In this document: positions 10,569-22,159 of the stretch, one piece after another
Layout of the letters: each line of letters opens with the position of its first letter
How positions within the stretch are numbered: the first letter of the stretch is position 1
DNA from: Primula veris
Lineage: Eukaryota; Streptophyta; Magnoliopsida; Ericales; Primulaceae
Assembly (NCBI GenBank): GCA_963682055.1
Contig: OY821751.1
Coordinates: forward strand, 1,054,001 to 1,118,000
Reading direction: 5' to 3'
Length of the DNA: 64,000 nt
Notes under the pieces: model-generated
Told to the model about the DNA's origin: nothing
Database searches by the model: none
The model's input: only the letters and a program-made list of their open reading frames with translations
Made by a program: the position numbers and the translations under genes

Positions 10569-11948
10569 ATGGATAATCTTCCTCTCTTTCGATCTCTACC
10601 ATGGAGGTCTCTTTCTTGCACCTCAAACAAGACTAGTCCTATCAACGTCTTTCCAAGCTCCGCCTTTTTCAACTCCGTCGACCCTTCGTACCCCCTCTTA
10701 TATAGCATCAGCAGAGACGGTATCGCCCACACCACGTATGCGCCCACACCACGTATCATAGGGTGGCAAACGACATGCGAAAAGTGGCAACAATGGATTT
10801 TACGGATGCGCCCACACCACGTATCAACATGGAAAACTACACGTATTTATGATGCAATTATAAGTTCGGTATTTGATATTAGCCAAGACAATAACTTGGT
10901 CTTGGCCCTATCAAAAAAATGGTTTCCACATACCAACACTTTTGTATTCAATAAGCAAGAATATTCTGTCACCCTCAAGGACGTATGTGTCCTCGGAGGG
11001 TACTCTGTGTTGTGTGAGTCTGTATTAGACCCCATCGACATAAACACTCAAGTAATAATTAAAGAGGTTGATACAAGATTAAAGGCTGCAAGAAGAGTCC
11101 TTAACCACTCTAGCGCCAAGAAAGTAACCTATAACGGATGGATTAACCTTTTCAATGCACCAAACTTGGATAACTTTAACGACATTGAACATGAAGCATT
11201 TTTGGTATTTTGGTTGTCCAAATTTGTGTTCCCTAAGAAAGAATACGTGATTGGAGATCACGTACATTCTCTAGCTATTCGTCTTGCTAGAGGGACTAGA
11301 ATTGCGCTTGCTCCAGCTATTCTAGCCTCGTTATATCGAGATTTGAGAAGCTTACAAAATGCATTGTTTGCACGATCCCCAAATCTAGTCATATGTTCGC
11401 CAATGCATCTTGTGCAAGTATGGGCTTGGGAGAGGTTTCCTAATTTGGCGAAACCTAACATAACTGTTCGGGGCCAACAAATCATGGCTCGTTGGGAAGA
11501 TGTGATACCAAATGTTATAATTAACATAGAGAACTTTCTTGAGACGTGTGGGTTTTGTTTTCGGCCTTACGCAAAATTCCACAAATTCCATGCGATGACA
11601 CGCAACATGTATCCGGAAAATGAAGTTTGGGTTTTTAATTTTTCAGATTTAGATATACAGTCTTTTCTCAAGTTCGTGAGGCCTAGCGAGTTGTTGGGGT
11701 TAGACTCTATCGAGCTTTATCTTCCCAATCAAGTGGCAAGGCAGTTTGGGTTTGATCAAGATATTCCAGGACAAGTTGTTCGATTTAATGAGAATGCAAA
11801 TATTGCATGGGAGCATTATAGGAGACCGTTTACTGAAACGTGTTTGTATGTTCCGTCCAAGTTGGCACAAACTGAGGTTACTTTTCGATACTTAGTCTGG
11901 TGGTACCGATCGTCTTTTCAGGAAGCCGGGCCATCCACTAGAAGATGA
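10569..11948 (+). CDS. Plant mobile domain (PMD) protein, copy A
   Basis: A 459-codon single-exon frame carries the plant mobile domain (PF10536, the MAIN/MAIL family, also found in some transposons). Signature blocks are KWQQWILRMRPHHVSTWKTT (residues 72-91), FVFNKQEYSVTLKDVCVLGG (125-144), EAFLVFWLSKFVFPKKEY (209-226), LAIRLARGTRIALAPAILAS (235-254) and LVQVWAWERFPNLAKP (281-296). The start at 10569 follows a poly-C tract and has a good context (CTTCCATGG). Family members such as MAIN act in the nucleus in meristem genome stability and silencing; the role here is unknown. An extra 17-bp repeat at 10740-10756 puts the N-terminus in frame. Residue 137 is K where the family usually has E (VTLEDV), and copy B does have E. 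No transposon ends were found around it. Confidence 0.8.
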   Translation: MDNLPLFRSLPWRSLSCTSNKTSPINVFPSSAFFNSVDPSYPLLYSISRDGIAHTTYAPTPRIIGWQTTCEKWQQWILRMRPHHVSTWKTTRIYDAIISSVFDISQDNNLVLALSKKWFPHTNTFVFNKQEYSVTLKDVCVLGGYSVLCESVLDPIDINTQVIIKEVDTRLKAARRVLNHSSAKKVTYNGWINLFNAPNLDNFNDIEHEAFLVFWLSKFVFPKKEYVIGDHVHSLAIRLARGTRIALAPAILASLYRDLRSLQNALFARSPNLVICSPMHLVQVWAWERFPNLAKPNITVRGQQIMARWEDVIPNVIINIENFLETCGFCFRPYAKFHKFHAMTRNMYPENEVWVFNFSDLDIQSFLKFVRPSELLGLDSIELYLPNQVARQFGFDQDIPGQVVRFNENANIAWEHYRRPFTETCLYVPSKLAQTEVTFRYLVWWYRSSFQEAGPSTRR

Positions 11949-13288
11949 GGTGTAACAAAATTCAGCTTTAATCCAATTTTAAAAGATTGACGTATTTTAG
12001 TTTCTTTGATTAGTGCAGTTATTTCGCGAACAAAGGTCTAATCTTTTGTAATCGTCAACTTAAACCGAGTGTTTCTTTTTAAAATTTTTTATTATGAGTT
12101 ATGATCATTCAACTTTTGGTGATTTTTTGAATGATAGGTAATTGTTTTAATGTTTTTAATTTTGCAATAAGGATACATTGTGGAAAATATTCTGATTTTA
12201 TATATCATTATGTAGATACTTGCATTGAACTAAAGTGGGCATTACCTGCACATAAATTGATAATAATGTATTGCTAAGTATGTTGCTTATGTAGTTTTGG
12301 CTCATTTATTAGGCTGTTTAGGTTATTAGTAAATTTTTTAGGGTTCCAGCCGCTCCTCCTCCCTTTTTTCATGGAGGTTCCTGCATCCTAATTACGAATG
12401 GAAAGAAAATGTTAACTGATATTTGAATTCGACTCTCGGTATAATTTTAAACTTGGCTACGGAAATACTCTTTCTGTGATTGTTGTCTATATAAGTGATG
12501 GTCTGAAAAAATTTAGAGTAATTTTTTAGATTATACTAGCACATGACCGTGACACTTTTGACATTATATATGCGCTGCATTTTGCTTATGAGTTCCAGAT
12601 TTGTATCCGTCAAGTTTATACAGTCTCATCTACAGATTTAGCCCACATCACATAAATGGGAAATAAACTGTAGCTTTTCTTTGGTCGAGAATATTTAGAC
12701 ATAAACGTTACTGAGTGAAATATCAACTTATTAAAAATTTCAGATAAAATAGGAGTTTAAGCTTGAGGCTGGGAACCACATATGGTTTCTATGATTACCA
12801 ATGAAAAATGTTTTGCAGGTAATAATATGGTTTCTAGGTTAGTTTGTTGGCACATTATTAGATTGTTAGCGATATGCAAGTACCAAGAAGAATACAATTG
12901 TGAATTCGGAAAATAGTTTTCTTTGGACCGCAAAGAAATATTTGATTAGAGAGGTGTGGTAGGTGGTCATCTCGGTTACACCTTTTCTTAAAGAACTTGG
13001 GACTCCATATTGGTAATTAACATATTTAGTTTGGTTTCCCGTTAAATGAGACCTGCAATTGCATCGCAAGCCATAGTAAATTAGCTTTAGGTTCATTATT
13101 AGGTCATGAGGATGCTAAAAAAAATGATATTTTGCTATCTGTAATTTTTGTCAGAATTGTAGTTGTTGTTGAAGCTTCTCATCATTTACGCCATTACTTA
13201 TTCATGAAATTACTTCGAGAAGTCAATTTTTTGTCTTGCATGCGCCGTTTTATTAACCATGCTAATTAAGTAAGCTCATATAACATTA
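11949..13288. other. Region downstream of the PMD gene, copy A
   Basis: AT-rich, with no supported gene. 12.0-12.9 kb is practically identical to copy B, while 13.08-13.2 kb has about eight differences in 110 bp. Confidence 0.5.
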
Positions 13289-14374
13289 GAGATGGAATAT
13301 TCAATTGTTTTGTATTTAATAAGCAATACCTTAAAACATAAAAGTTAAACCTAAATCTTGGAATGAGAGGTATGGATAGAACCTCAAGAGTAGAGAGTGC
13401 AGATCACTGTGGTTAGCATGAGAGTCAAGATTTAGTAAAGAGTGCAATTCAAGGGATCTCTCTTAATTGAATGCTAATATCCGGCATGCTCGAGGCAAAT
13501 CCAATAGACAGAACTGATGAAAATATGGTAGAACAACATCCATTTATATAGATATGATTAGAGATGGAATATTCAATCGTTTTGTATTTAATAAGCAATA
13601 CCTTAAAACAACATGAAAGTAAAACCTAAATCTTGGAAGGAGAGGTATGGATAGAACCTCGAGAGTAGAGAGTGGAGATCACTGTGGTTAGCATGAGAGT
13701 CAAGATTTAGTCGAGAGTACAGTTCAAGGGGTCTCTCTTAATTGAATGCTAATATTCGGCATGCTCGAGGCACATCCAATAGACAGAACTAATGAAAATA
13801 TGGTAGAACAACATCCATTTATATAGAAATGATTAGAGATGGAATATTCAATCGTTTTGTATTTAATAAGCAAGACCTTAAAACAACATGAAAGTAAAAC
13901 CTAAATCTTGGAAGGAGAGGTATAGATAGAACCTCGAGAGTAGAGAGTGGAGATTACTGTGGTTAGCATGAGAGTCAAGATTTAGTCGAGAGGACAGTTC
14001 AAAGGGTCTCTCTTAATTGAATGCTAATATCCGGCATGCTCGAGACACATCCAATAGACAGAACTAATGAAAATATGATAGAACAACATCCATTTATATA
14101 GAAATGATTAGAGATGGAATATTCAATCGTTTTGTATTTCATAAGCAAGACCTTAAAACAACATGAAAATAAAACCTAAATCCTGGAAGGAGAGGTATAG
14201 ATAGAACCTCGAGAGTAGAGAGTGGAGATTACTGTGGTTAGCATGAGAGTCAAGATTTAGTCGAGAGTGCAGTTCAAGGGGTCTCTCTTAATTCAATGCT
14301 AATATCCGGCATGCTCGAGACACATCCAATAGACAGAATTGATGAAAATATGGTAGAACAACATCCATTTATAC
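13289..14374. repeat. Tandem array of four ~275-bp units, copy A
   Basis: Units begin GAGATGGAATATTCAAT at 13289, 13561, 13836 and 14111 (steps of 272, 275 and 275 bp). Each unit contains ACCTCGAGAGTAGAGAGTG (ACCTCAAGAG in unit 1) and CGGCATGCTCGAG. Units differ at a few percent of positions. There is no coding potential. Too long and too uniform for a CRISPR; it is a plant minisatellite/satellite-like array. Confidence 0.92.
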
Positions 14375-16685
14375 AACAATTGTGTTTGCATAGAATTGTC
14401 GTTGGCGACGCATGTCGCTCAAGGAGAGAGGGAGAGGTAGAGATCTTTCTGATTTTGTGAGTTATTACCCCATCTCTATCAATTCAAAAGGGATTAATTG
14501 TATATGCATGATTTTTGTAATGATTTGTTATCTCGAATCAATGATGTTATCTCGAATCAACGAGTGTTGATCACACATTTATGGAGAACTACTTATCATA
14601 AATGTATATTAGTTGCTTATAAATCTGACATCCAAATATGCCTCATTAATATCGACAGACAAGTTCCATACGATAAAATTTACAGTTTAACATTTCGTTA
14701 ATTCGATACATCCAAGGCAAATGCTATAAGGCACAGTTCCAAGTTTAGGATCAATGAATCCGTCCCATAAGATAAGATATTACATAAGTCAAATTGTCAT
14801 AAACCCTCTTAGGCTCTTACGGTCAGAGAAATTATCCGATGCTTGGATTCAAGTAATATAAAATCCTTGGGCTGGTGAATCGATTGGAATACGAAATGTC
14901 CTACCACCTATATAAACACAATATTTATCATAAAAATAGAAATAAAAACCCTTAGGCAAATTGATGAAAGACATTTGTGTACATTGTTAAGAAACTAATT
15001 TTAGGGTATGACAGAATCTCAAACCTTGAGGATGTAATTGTGACATGTTCAAAAATCGTACTATATCATTTTTTTTAAAACTATTTATACTCACTTCAAA
15101 CAAAAATGAGCACAAGATATACAATACTATATATTTGTATGAAGCTTGTTTGTAGGTTGACCAAGTGTCTTGTTACAAAGTCAATTTCATACAAAAGTTG
15201 TATTAGGTCCGTTTGTTTCATTGTAAAAGGTTTTTCGGAGTAAATATTTTTTTCGGAAAGTTTTATAGTGAAAACTTTTGTTTGCACTTTATTTACGGAT
15301 GTTTGGTGAATTAAAGGTTTTTCACCGATTTTTTGTTAATTCTTCAAAAATTTAGACAAAGTCGATGCATAAACATATAGATATGATTCGACCTTAATAA
15401 ACATAATATTTTCAGATGAAAAACATCAAAAATATCAAATTCACCAAAATAAATATTTTTTGTGAAAGTTTTGTAATATTAGTGATTAAAAATTACAATT
15501 ATATTTTGACACAAAATTTCTTTAAAATGAGTGACTTAATAACAGGTAGTTTAAAGATTAAAAAAATAAAATAGACATTGAATATCAAAGAATAATCAGA
15601 ATGTGATATAAATAATCGGTAATCATGAACGTTAAAATACCATTGAGAGATAAGTGTACGTATGTTTGGTATATTTTCTCAGTTAATATGGGTCATATAT
15701 ATTTATACTTAATTTACTAAATTATTAAAGGAGAATATTAATCATATGTCACCTTTTTTCAAGATTTTTTAAATGTAGTTTCTGGTCCGAAACTTTTTTA
15801 AGTTCCAGTCACCGGCCCAATAAAAAAGAGCTTAAAAAATAATTTATAATCTATACGGGAAATATATTAAATTGTAAAAAAAAATGTTAAAAGTTATTTT
15901 TAAGCTTAAAAAAATATATTATAATTTACACGAGAAAGATATCAAAGTGTAAATAAATAAATTAAAAGTTGTTTTTTTTAGTGTTTTTTTTGAATTACTA
16001 AGTAAAAAAAATATAACAAAAAGTTAAGAATATAATATATATTTTTATCACTTGTAAGGTGACATATAATTAAAAAATTTATTAGATTAGTGACCTATAA
16101 ACAAAAATATTATTGAAATATGATATCGCACCAATCAATCATTATTAAAGATCATGTTTTCCTTGATTACTTATTTTTTTATTGTATAAGTAAATGAGAA
16201 TATAAATTGAATGACCCCATATCCATTACACTTTTTACCTTTTCGTGAAGTAGGAAAATTGTTTCCACCAATATTTTTTAAAGTAATCGTTTCCCCCAAT
16301 TTTGCACAAAATTTAGAAAACATTTATTAGAAAAATTATTTTACATGTGATCTAGAAAAAAATAGGAAAAATTATTTGTTATACCAATATCAACATACAT
16401 GCATTAAGAAATGTTATAATTTCTTATTCAACTCCATGTTATTTCTACAAATCATTTAACTTTTTCTCAAGTTGCGATTTACTTTCACTTAAGACCTCAA
16501 TTATTATGACATGTTCCTTGATGCATAACGAGGTCACTGAACATTTAGGACACAAACGTCAAAATTTTCAACTCAATTGCGCAAGTAGTGTTCTAGTTGT
16601 TCGATTATTCTGTTTCACTAAACCCGCTTCTAAAAAAAAACAAATAATTTGTCAGTGTTTTAAAAATCCCGTCTTGAGCTATGGC
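14375..16685. other. Intergenic DNA, copy A, more diverged from copy B
   Basis: I see no supported gene. About 14640-15060 recurs near 39920-40735, and about 16040-16500 recurs near 36990-37532. The right part differs from copy B by several percent, unlike the rest of the duplication. Confidence 0.5.
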
Positions 16686-16733
16686 TATGGTTTAGCATAG
16701 CAAAAACAAACAATTTTGCTATGCTAAACCATA
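16686..16733. repeat. Perfect 20-bp inverted repeat (hairpin), copy A
   Basis: TATGGTTTAGCATAGCAAAA and its exact complement are separated by ACAAACAA. The copy B counterpart (about 35330-35390) has mismatches in the right arm, and the piece near 39150-39180 keeps only part. Confidence 0.9.
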
Positions 16734-16817
16734 AGAGCTAATTATCATAGCTAACTAGGACAATGGGTCCTAATAGCCATAGGGAATGAAAAATAAAATA
16801 AAAATGAATGTACATCT

Positions 16818-17040
16818 CAGTTAGGTTGTTTAGTGATGAAAAAAATAGTCACAAAAGACAAGATTTGGTCACTTAAAATGTATACAATGACGTCATATTC
16901 CAGTCACAGCGTCGTCACTAAATTGTGGACACTAAAAATATTTTAGCGACGACAAATGATTTCATCACTAACCATTAATATTTGCTAACATAAAAATCTC
17001 GTCACTAAACAGTGAATTTCGGACATTGTTGGACTATTTT
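16818..17040. repeat. Cluster of TCGTCACTAA / TTAGTGATGA motifs unique to the A-B junction
   Basis: Within 210 bp there are at least six variants of GTCACTAA or its complement (TTTAGTGATGA, GGTCACTTAA, TCGTCACTAAATT, TTTAGCGACGAC, TTCATCACTAAC, CTCGTCACTAAAC), in both orientations. Clustered short motifs like this are typical of subterminal regions of CACTA/En-Spm elements. Together with the Ptta/En/Spm transposase remnant from 18620 on, it hints at an old CACTA element, but I find no CACTA terminus. Confidence 0.4.
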
Positions 17041-18619
17041 CCCTAACACAAAACAAACTCTGTTGGTGGTCCAAACAATACTTTACATATCTTTTTTATT
17101 ATAACAAAATAACTAATATTGGTTTAAACCGAAAGAGCAAACCATCACGTTAACGTTTGAATTTCACAAACATGTCATATTTCAGAATTCAACATTACCA
17201 TCAATCCTGTTAATAGCAAAATCACTAAATCAGTGTTATTACAAGAATTCATGAGTACATCACTTATTAATAGCAAAATGAGAATATAAGTGTATCATCA
17301 ATCCTGGCAACAACTTTGTTGCGTGCTTATCATGATCAACATTTCTTTTTCAATCCATTTCGATTTCAGCACAAACTAAACATTTGATTTGCTATAGCAG
17401 ATATTCTTCCAAACCTGCTCACATGTTTAGCAAAAGGAAACATAAATTCAGCAAAAATGAATATATACCCAGTAAATCAAATGCCCATTTTATGTTTCGT
17501 TGTTACTATTTCTTTATAAGTGACAAACATGCTTGATGCAGTGCGCATAAGTGTCGGAAAATAGCAATCCGGTCAGAGACTTTAAATTCAAACTCACTTA
17601 TAAGTGTCAGAAAATACGTAGTTAAAACAACAAGATTATGATACATCAACGAGATGAAATGTAGAAACTGCATAGTTAAGTCTTGTTTGGTTTCAACTTT
17701 TTAGGCATGCTCTGAGTTTTCCGAGGTTCAGAAAAAAAGAAGCTAGATTCATTGAGCTTAAAGCTTCTAACTTCGTGCCAAGAAACAAGAAAATCTCGGC
17801 GTCGAAACTGGTCAGCAAAATAAAATCCAGCTTATAACAAAAAAATAAGAACTTAAGAAGGGTTTATAAGGTGCAATCAATTAGGGTGTAACAATATTAC
17901 TTGACAACTATGCAAAATATACCCTCCATCTCCAACCTATTTCACCCAACCTGCTCACATGTTCACCAAAAGAAACATAAACTCATCAAAAATGAATATG
18001 TAGCTAGTAAATATATTGTCTATTATACACAGTCAGAAAAAGAAAATAAGATATATTGAAAACATTTTATGTTTTATTACTAGTAAATATACTTTTTTTG
18101 TACTTTTTCCTTCTAAGTGACAAACATGTTTGATGCAGTGCGCATAAGTACATTTTGTGATTTACATTAACTAATACTTTCCATTAACAAGATACATAAA
18201 TATACCATGTTAAGTACATCCATTCATATTATTCCTAAAAGTTATATGATATCACCTATTTTATCAGACATAAAGTTATCTTCCCAGATTACTTGTAACC
18301 GTAAAACAGGTTAACACCTTGCGTTGTTATAAAAACATGTAAAATATTATAAGTACCATTTAAAAGCATTTATATTCCTACCCTCGTCAAAAGGTAACTT
18401 CATACTTATATAATGTAAACAAGACCCGCGCATCTATAATTCAGTCACTCACCGTCATTTTACGCACCAAAAGTTAAGATGCAACCATGGTTGCCAGTTA
18501 TTAGTAAGACTTATGCCACATTTTTCATATGAAGGATACAATCACGTATTTGGATTATAAAATAGCAACTACAAATCAGCATAACAAAATCACTCCTAAA
18601 TCATAGCGCTATTAAATCA
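17041..18619. other. Unique spacer between copies A and B
   Basis: No supported gene. Imperfect direct repeat: 17395-17620 and 17940-18160 share CAAACCTGCTCACATGTT-like, GAAACATAAA and AAGTGACAAACATGTTTGAT-like strings in the same order. This spacer is absent after copy B. Confidence 0.55.
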
Positions 18620-19665
18620 TGTACTTACTCCTGATTTGTCTCCCCAGTAGCTCCTGACGAATGGAAGAAAACTGGGAATTCATTTATTCTCTTAACTTTG
18701 CTGAAAAATCCGCTTGTTGATCTTCCATCAATTCCAATCTTTCAGCCATCACTACATTCTTTCTTTCAGCCACTTCGGCTCGTTTAACTGCCTCATGAGC
18801 TTCTCTTTCTAAATCTGCACGAGTACATTTACCTTTGATCGATGTTGTAGTCTTTGGTCTGTGTCCTAGGCCACAAACATACCCAGTTCTTCTTCCAAAT
18901 TTCAGCACAGACAACTCCTCATCTGTGAGGCTAATCCCTTCCTAAGCTGCATTAGTCTTATACTTCTTTAAGTTCTCCTACAATGACCACAAAGTTTTCA
19001 GATATAAACAATCACCATGTAGTTGGCCATAAATAAAGAAAAAAGAAAGGATAATCTTACATGAAAATCCTTAGCAGTTTCATTCACCCAAGTACCGTCA
19101 TCCTTATGATGAGTACTCTGATAAAGCTCATCAAATTCAAGTTCCTTTTGCATGTCATGATTTCGCTGAAAAATCAAACAAAAAGTAATTCAAAACAATC
19201 AAAATTGAGAGTAAAAAATATCTTTGTAATGTTGACATTTCAAATGACCCAAAATAACGTTTAAACCCTTAATTGCTAACAAGATTTACCTTATCATATC
19301 TGATCTTTGAAAAATCCTTTGTTCCGACTATATGTGGATTTCTTAGTTTTGCTCTGTTCTTCTTGTTTCTTTCACTTATAGCCTGATATAACACGAGTTT
19401 AGTAAAATAAAACAAAATAAATTTAAAACATAGTAATAACCAAAGGTACTCATTGGTACCTTAAACTTTGGAGTGGTGAAAAAATCCTAAAGATACATCC
19501 AATCTGCCTTTTTTATTCGGGTGGATTTAAAAGTGTTGAAATGATGGTTCGATGCTCCAAGAATTTATCATGCAGATTAAAGTGCCAAGTATTATATCGT
19601 CTTGCCATTGAATGCTTGATGGATTCAATAACTATGTCCCCTTCACTGAATAGAAACTTGTCCTG
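18620..19665 (-). pseudogene. Ptta/En/Spm-type plant transposase remnant, copy B
   Basis: Same decayed gene as at 1-995, nearly base for base, with the same internal stops. Because copy B is complete on its left, one more piece is visible. After the stop behind FSAKLRE the same frame goes on as MNSQFSSIRQELLGRQIRSK, so this stop is probably a nonsense mutation inside the original C-terminal coiled coil. One residue differs between the copies in the last exon (LELMED here, LELMEA in copy A). Confidence 0.7.
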
Positions 19666-21535
19666 ATAAAAAAAACATACCATTCATATTGATGAAGCTA
19701 ATGAATAAAGTTTGTTTTGTTACTGTATTCGTTGGCTATCACTTTGAGATGCATGTTACTATATTTCACAATAGGGTTTCATATAGCCAATTGTGAAATA
19801 TAGTCAATTGTGTATTAATTTGTAGATTCAATTGATCCCCATAGTCCAATAACATACATTTCTGGTCCCTAAAGCTCAAAATATAACAATAAAGGTTCCT
19901 AAATATTAAGAATTCACACAATAGGGTTGCAAATTCCGAGAAATTGCCATATTTGGTTCCCCACATATATTTTAATTAACAGTAATTGCATTATTTTAAA
20001 CTGAAAAATATATTATATTTGGAAACTATTCTAGCAGGTTACTCGGGAAACTATTCTAGTAGGTATTCGAGGTTTGGTCTTGGTAAAAATATTGAAAACA
20101 CTTAGATTTATAATAATAAATTTTGCCATGTTAGCACGAACACGAAAAAGCCTTTTTTATGACGACTCGGCCTTCAAATCATTAATTAACCCTCATAAGC
20201 TAGAACTTATGGTTGGAGTTGTTATTTTTGTGATCAAACACAAATAGATAACACTATTCACTAACTAAGTATATTAACCTACACACCCTATAACACCTTT
20301 CGACTTTATTTAGGCGTTGTAGTTTAAATACAAGTATTTTATTATATGAGAATAAGAAAATAACAGGTTCTTTCACCATAAACTACTAATATTTAAGGAT
20401 AACCATATCACTTCAGTTTATAAAGAAAAATAACACGGAACTCCAAATTATGTTTGAAGGTAATATTCCTCCAACATAAAATATTCCTATTTTTTGGTGT
20501 ATAAATTTTGGTATCAAGGTTGTGTCTCTTTCTAAAGAAAATTGTGGTGTTTTGACATTGTGGAATTTCAAGCACATAGAAATGAGGAATAGGGTTTCTT
20601 TATTCGATTAAAAATGATAATCTCAACGTATTATAGAATGTTTAATGTGATGTTCTATATAACAGACAATGTTATTATAATGAGTATATCAATCTGAAAG
20701 TAGGGTGAATTTTATTATAGTTATAACATTGAATTGAAATTTGACTAGCCAATGACAACTGATGAATAAATTAACCATAAAAAAATATTCAAAGTTAGAC
20801 TTTGCCAAAGACTTTGTGTGTAAAATGTACTTTTGTGGAACATGTTTTTTTCTCTTTTTCAGTAATGGAGAAAGAACTTGGTTCGAAATTTGTTTGTATC
20901 TTTTGTTGAGTTATAGAGAAAGAACTGTAAGTTAATTGCTTTACATGCTTAACTTAGCTCAGAAATAATTTTAATATATATAAAAAAAACACATTTATTC
21001 CCAAATATTAAAAAAAAAATCAGATTTTTTTGACCAAATATGTCTCTCTTTCTTACCCAAAAAAGCCACAACTAATTCTTTTAACTTTTAATTTTGTTAA
21101 CATAATTAGTATAAATTGTATGACTATAGTGCTATATTATTATATATTCATGCAGAAAAAATTACACCGTAAAATGCTATATTGCTACGCTATTTCCTAT
21201 GTTGCTATGCTAATAGGAACTAAATTATGTTTATCCACACTTTGAAGCATAGGCTTAAAAATGATCTATCATGCATCATTGTTGCCCCTCATGATACATA
21301 ATTAAATCCTTTGATATGTTTTCAGTGCCATTCTCTCCAATCTTACTTTGAATAAAGTAAGGTATCTTTTTCGAGGTTAGCCAAATTACTTTCTCAATAA
21401 AATACATATCATATCAACAAACACATAAAAAAAAATACTCAATTATTATTCATTTCGGTTACTAGTAACCATCAGCCTTTCGGCTAAAGACTGGCATATA
21501 TTCTTTCTGTTATCCTTTTTTTACTAGTTTTGTAG
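19666..21535. other. AT-rich intergenic DNA, copy B
   Basis: Counterpart of 996-2865 with only a handful of base differences. No gene is supported. Confidence 0.6.
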
Positions 21536-21543
21536 TATAAAAA
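21536..21543 (+). promoter_or_regulatory. TATA box of the 84-codon gene, copy B
   Basis: TATAAAAA, 115 bp before the ATG at 21651, identical in context to copy A. Confidence 0.55.
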
Positions 21544-21650
21544 GCCCCCTTATTCTTGTGAACTTTTGAACCAACAACAACACACTTACACACATCTCTA
21601 GTAAGCATATTTTTCTAGTTTTTGGGTATTTTTTGTGTCACATACACTAG

Positions 21651-21905
21651 ATGGCACAAAATAAGGAAAATCTTATTAAGATTGGATTGGAAGGTTTTAA
21701 CATGTTGGAAAATAAGAGGCACGTCGCCAAAAAATCGATCATTCCTCGACATTTTTTCATGCAGTCGCTTACGTATGGAAAGCCTAAAGCTCCTCTGGTG
21801 AAAGAAGAAGTTATTGATAGTACTCAAGCTGTGAAGTTATATGGTGGGATTATGGTTAGGGAGTATATTGGCAAGAAAAATACTAAAGCTGGTAAAGCTT
21901 ATTAA
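21651..21905 (+). CDS. Small basic protein of unknown function, copy B
   Basis: 84 codons, with the protein identical to copy A (MAQNKENLIK...KKNTKAGKAY). TATA box, CA-rich leader and stop codon are also unchanged. Since the surrounding non-coding sequence is just as well conserved, this identity only reflects the recent duplication or conversion and is not evidence of selection. Confidence 0.58.
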   Translation: MAQNKENLIKIGLEGFNMLENKRHVAKKSIIPRHFFMQSLTYGKPKAPLVKEEVIDSTQAVKLYGGIMVREYIGKKNTKAGKAY

Positions 21906-22062
21906 AATCTCTCTTTTGTCATGCTTATATTATATAATACCATATCCTAAGAAACTACCTCAAATAAAACCATATAATCGTCCTACATTAGCCATATGTG
22001 TGCTAATAGAAGGACGTTATGTTGTCGTGTTCCTTTTAGTACTATATATGTAAGTGTGCGAG

Positions 22063-22091
22063 TTTTTTTTTTTTTTTGGGGGGGGGGGGGG
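22063..22091. repeat. T15-G14 homopolymer junction, copy B
   Basis: Counterpart of 3393-3422, one G shorter. Confidence 0.88.
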
Positions 22092-22159
22092 TGGTCTAGA
22101 TTGTCATAGTACAGATAAGACTCATCTTATGTATTTTGTAACATAATATAAATGAATAT

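Larger units (their letters stand above)
1..16817. repeat. Segmental duplication, copy A
   Basis: This stretch is repeated in the same orientation at 18671-36699 (offset about 18670, drifting by a few bases at homopolymers and short indels). The first 5 kb and 6.0-13.0 kb differ only at scattered single bases. The patches 5.07-6.0 kb, 13.08-13.2 kb and 15.05-16.8 kb differ by several percent. Homology stops at the shared string ending TGTACATCT; beyond it copy A and copy B are unrelated. The left edge lies outside the window because the window opens inside the unit. Confidence 0.93.

Noticed and set aside
10847..11591. Four minus-strand frames inside the PMD gene
   Set aside because: Antisense shadows of the PMD reading frame, with no domain of their own.
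13289..14374. Could the regular repeats be a CRISPR array?
   Set aside because: Units are about 275 bp, similar along their whole length, with no constant repeat/variable spacer pattern, in a plant genome.
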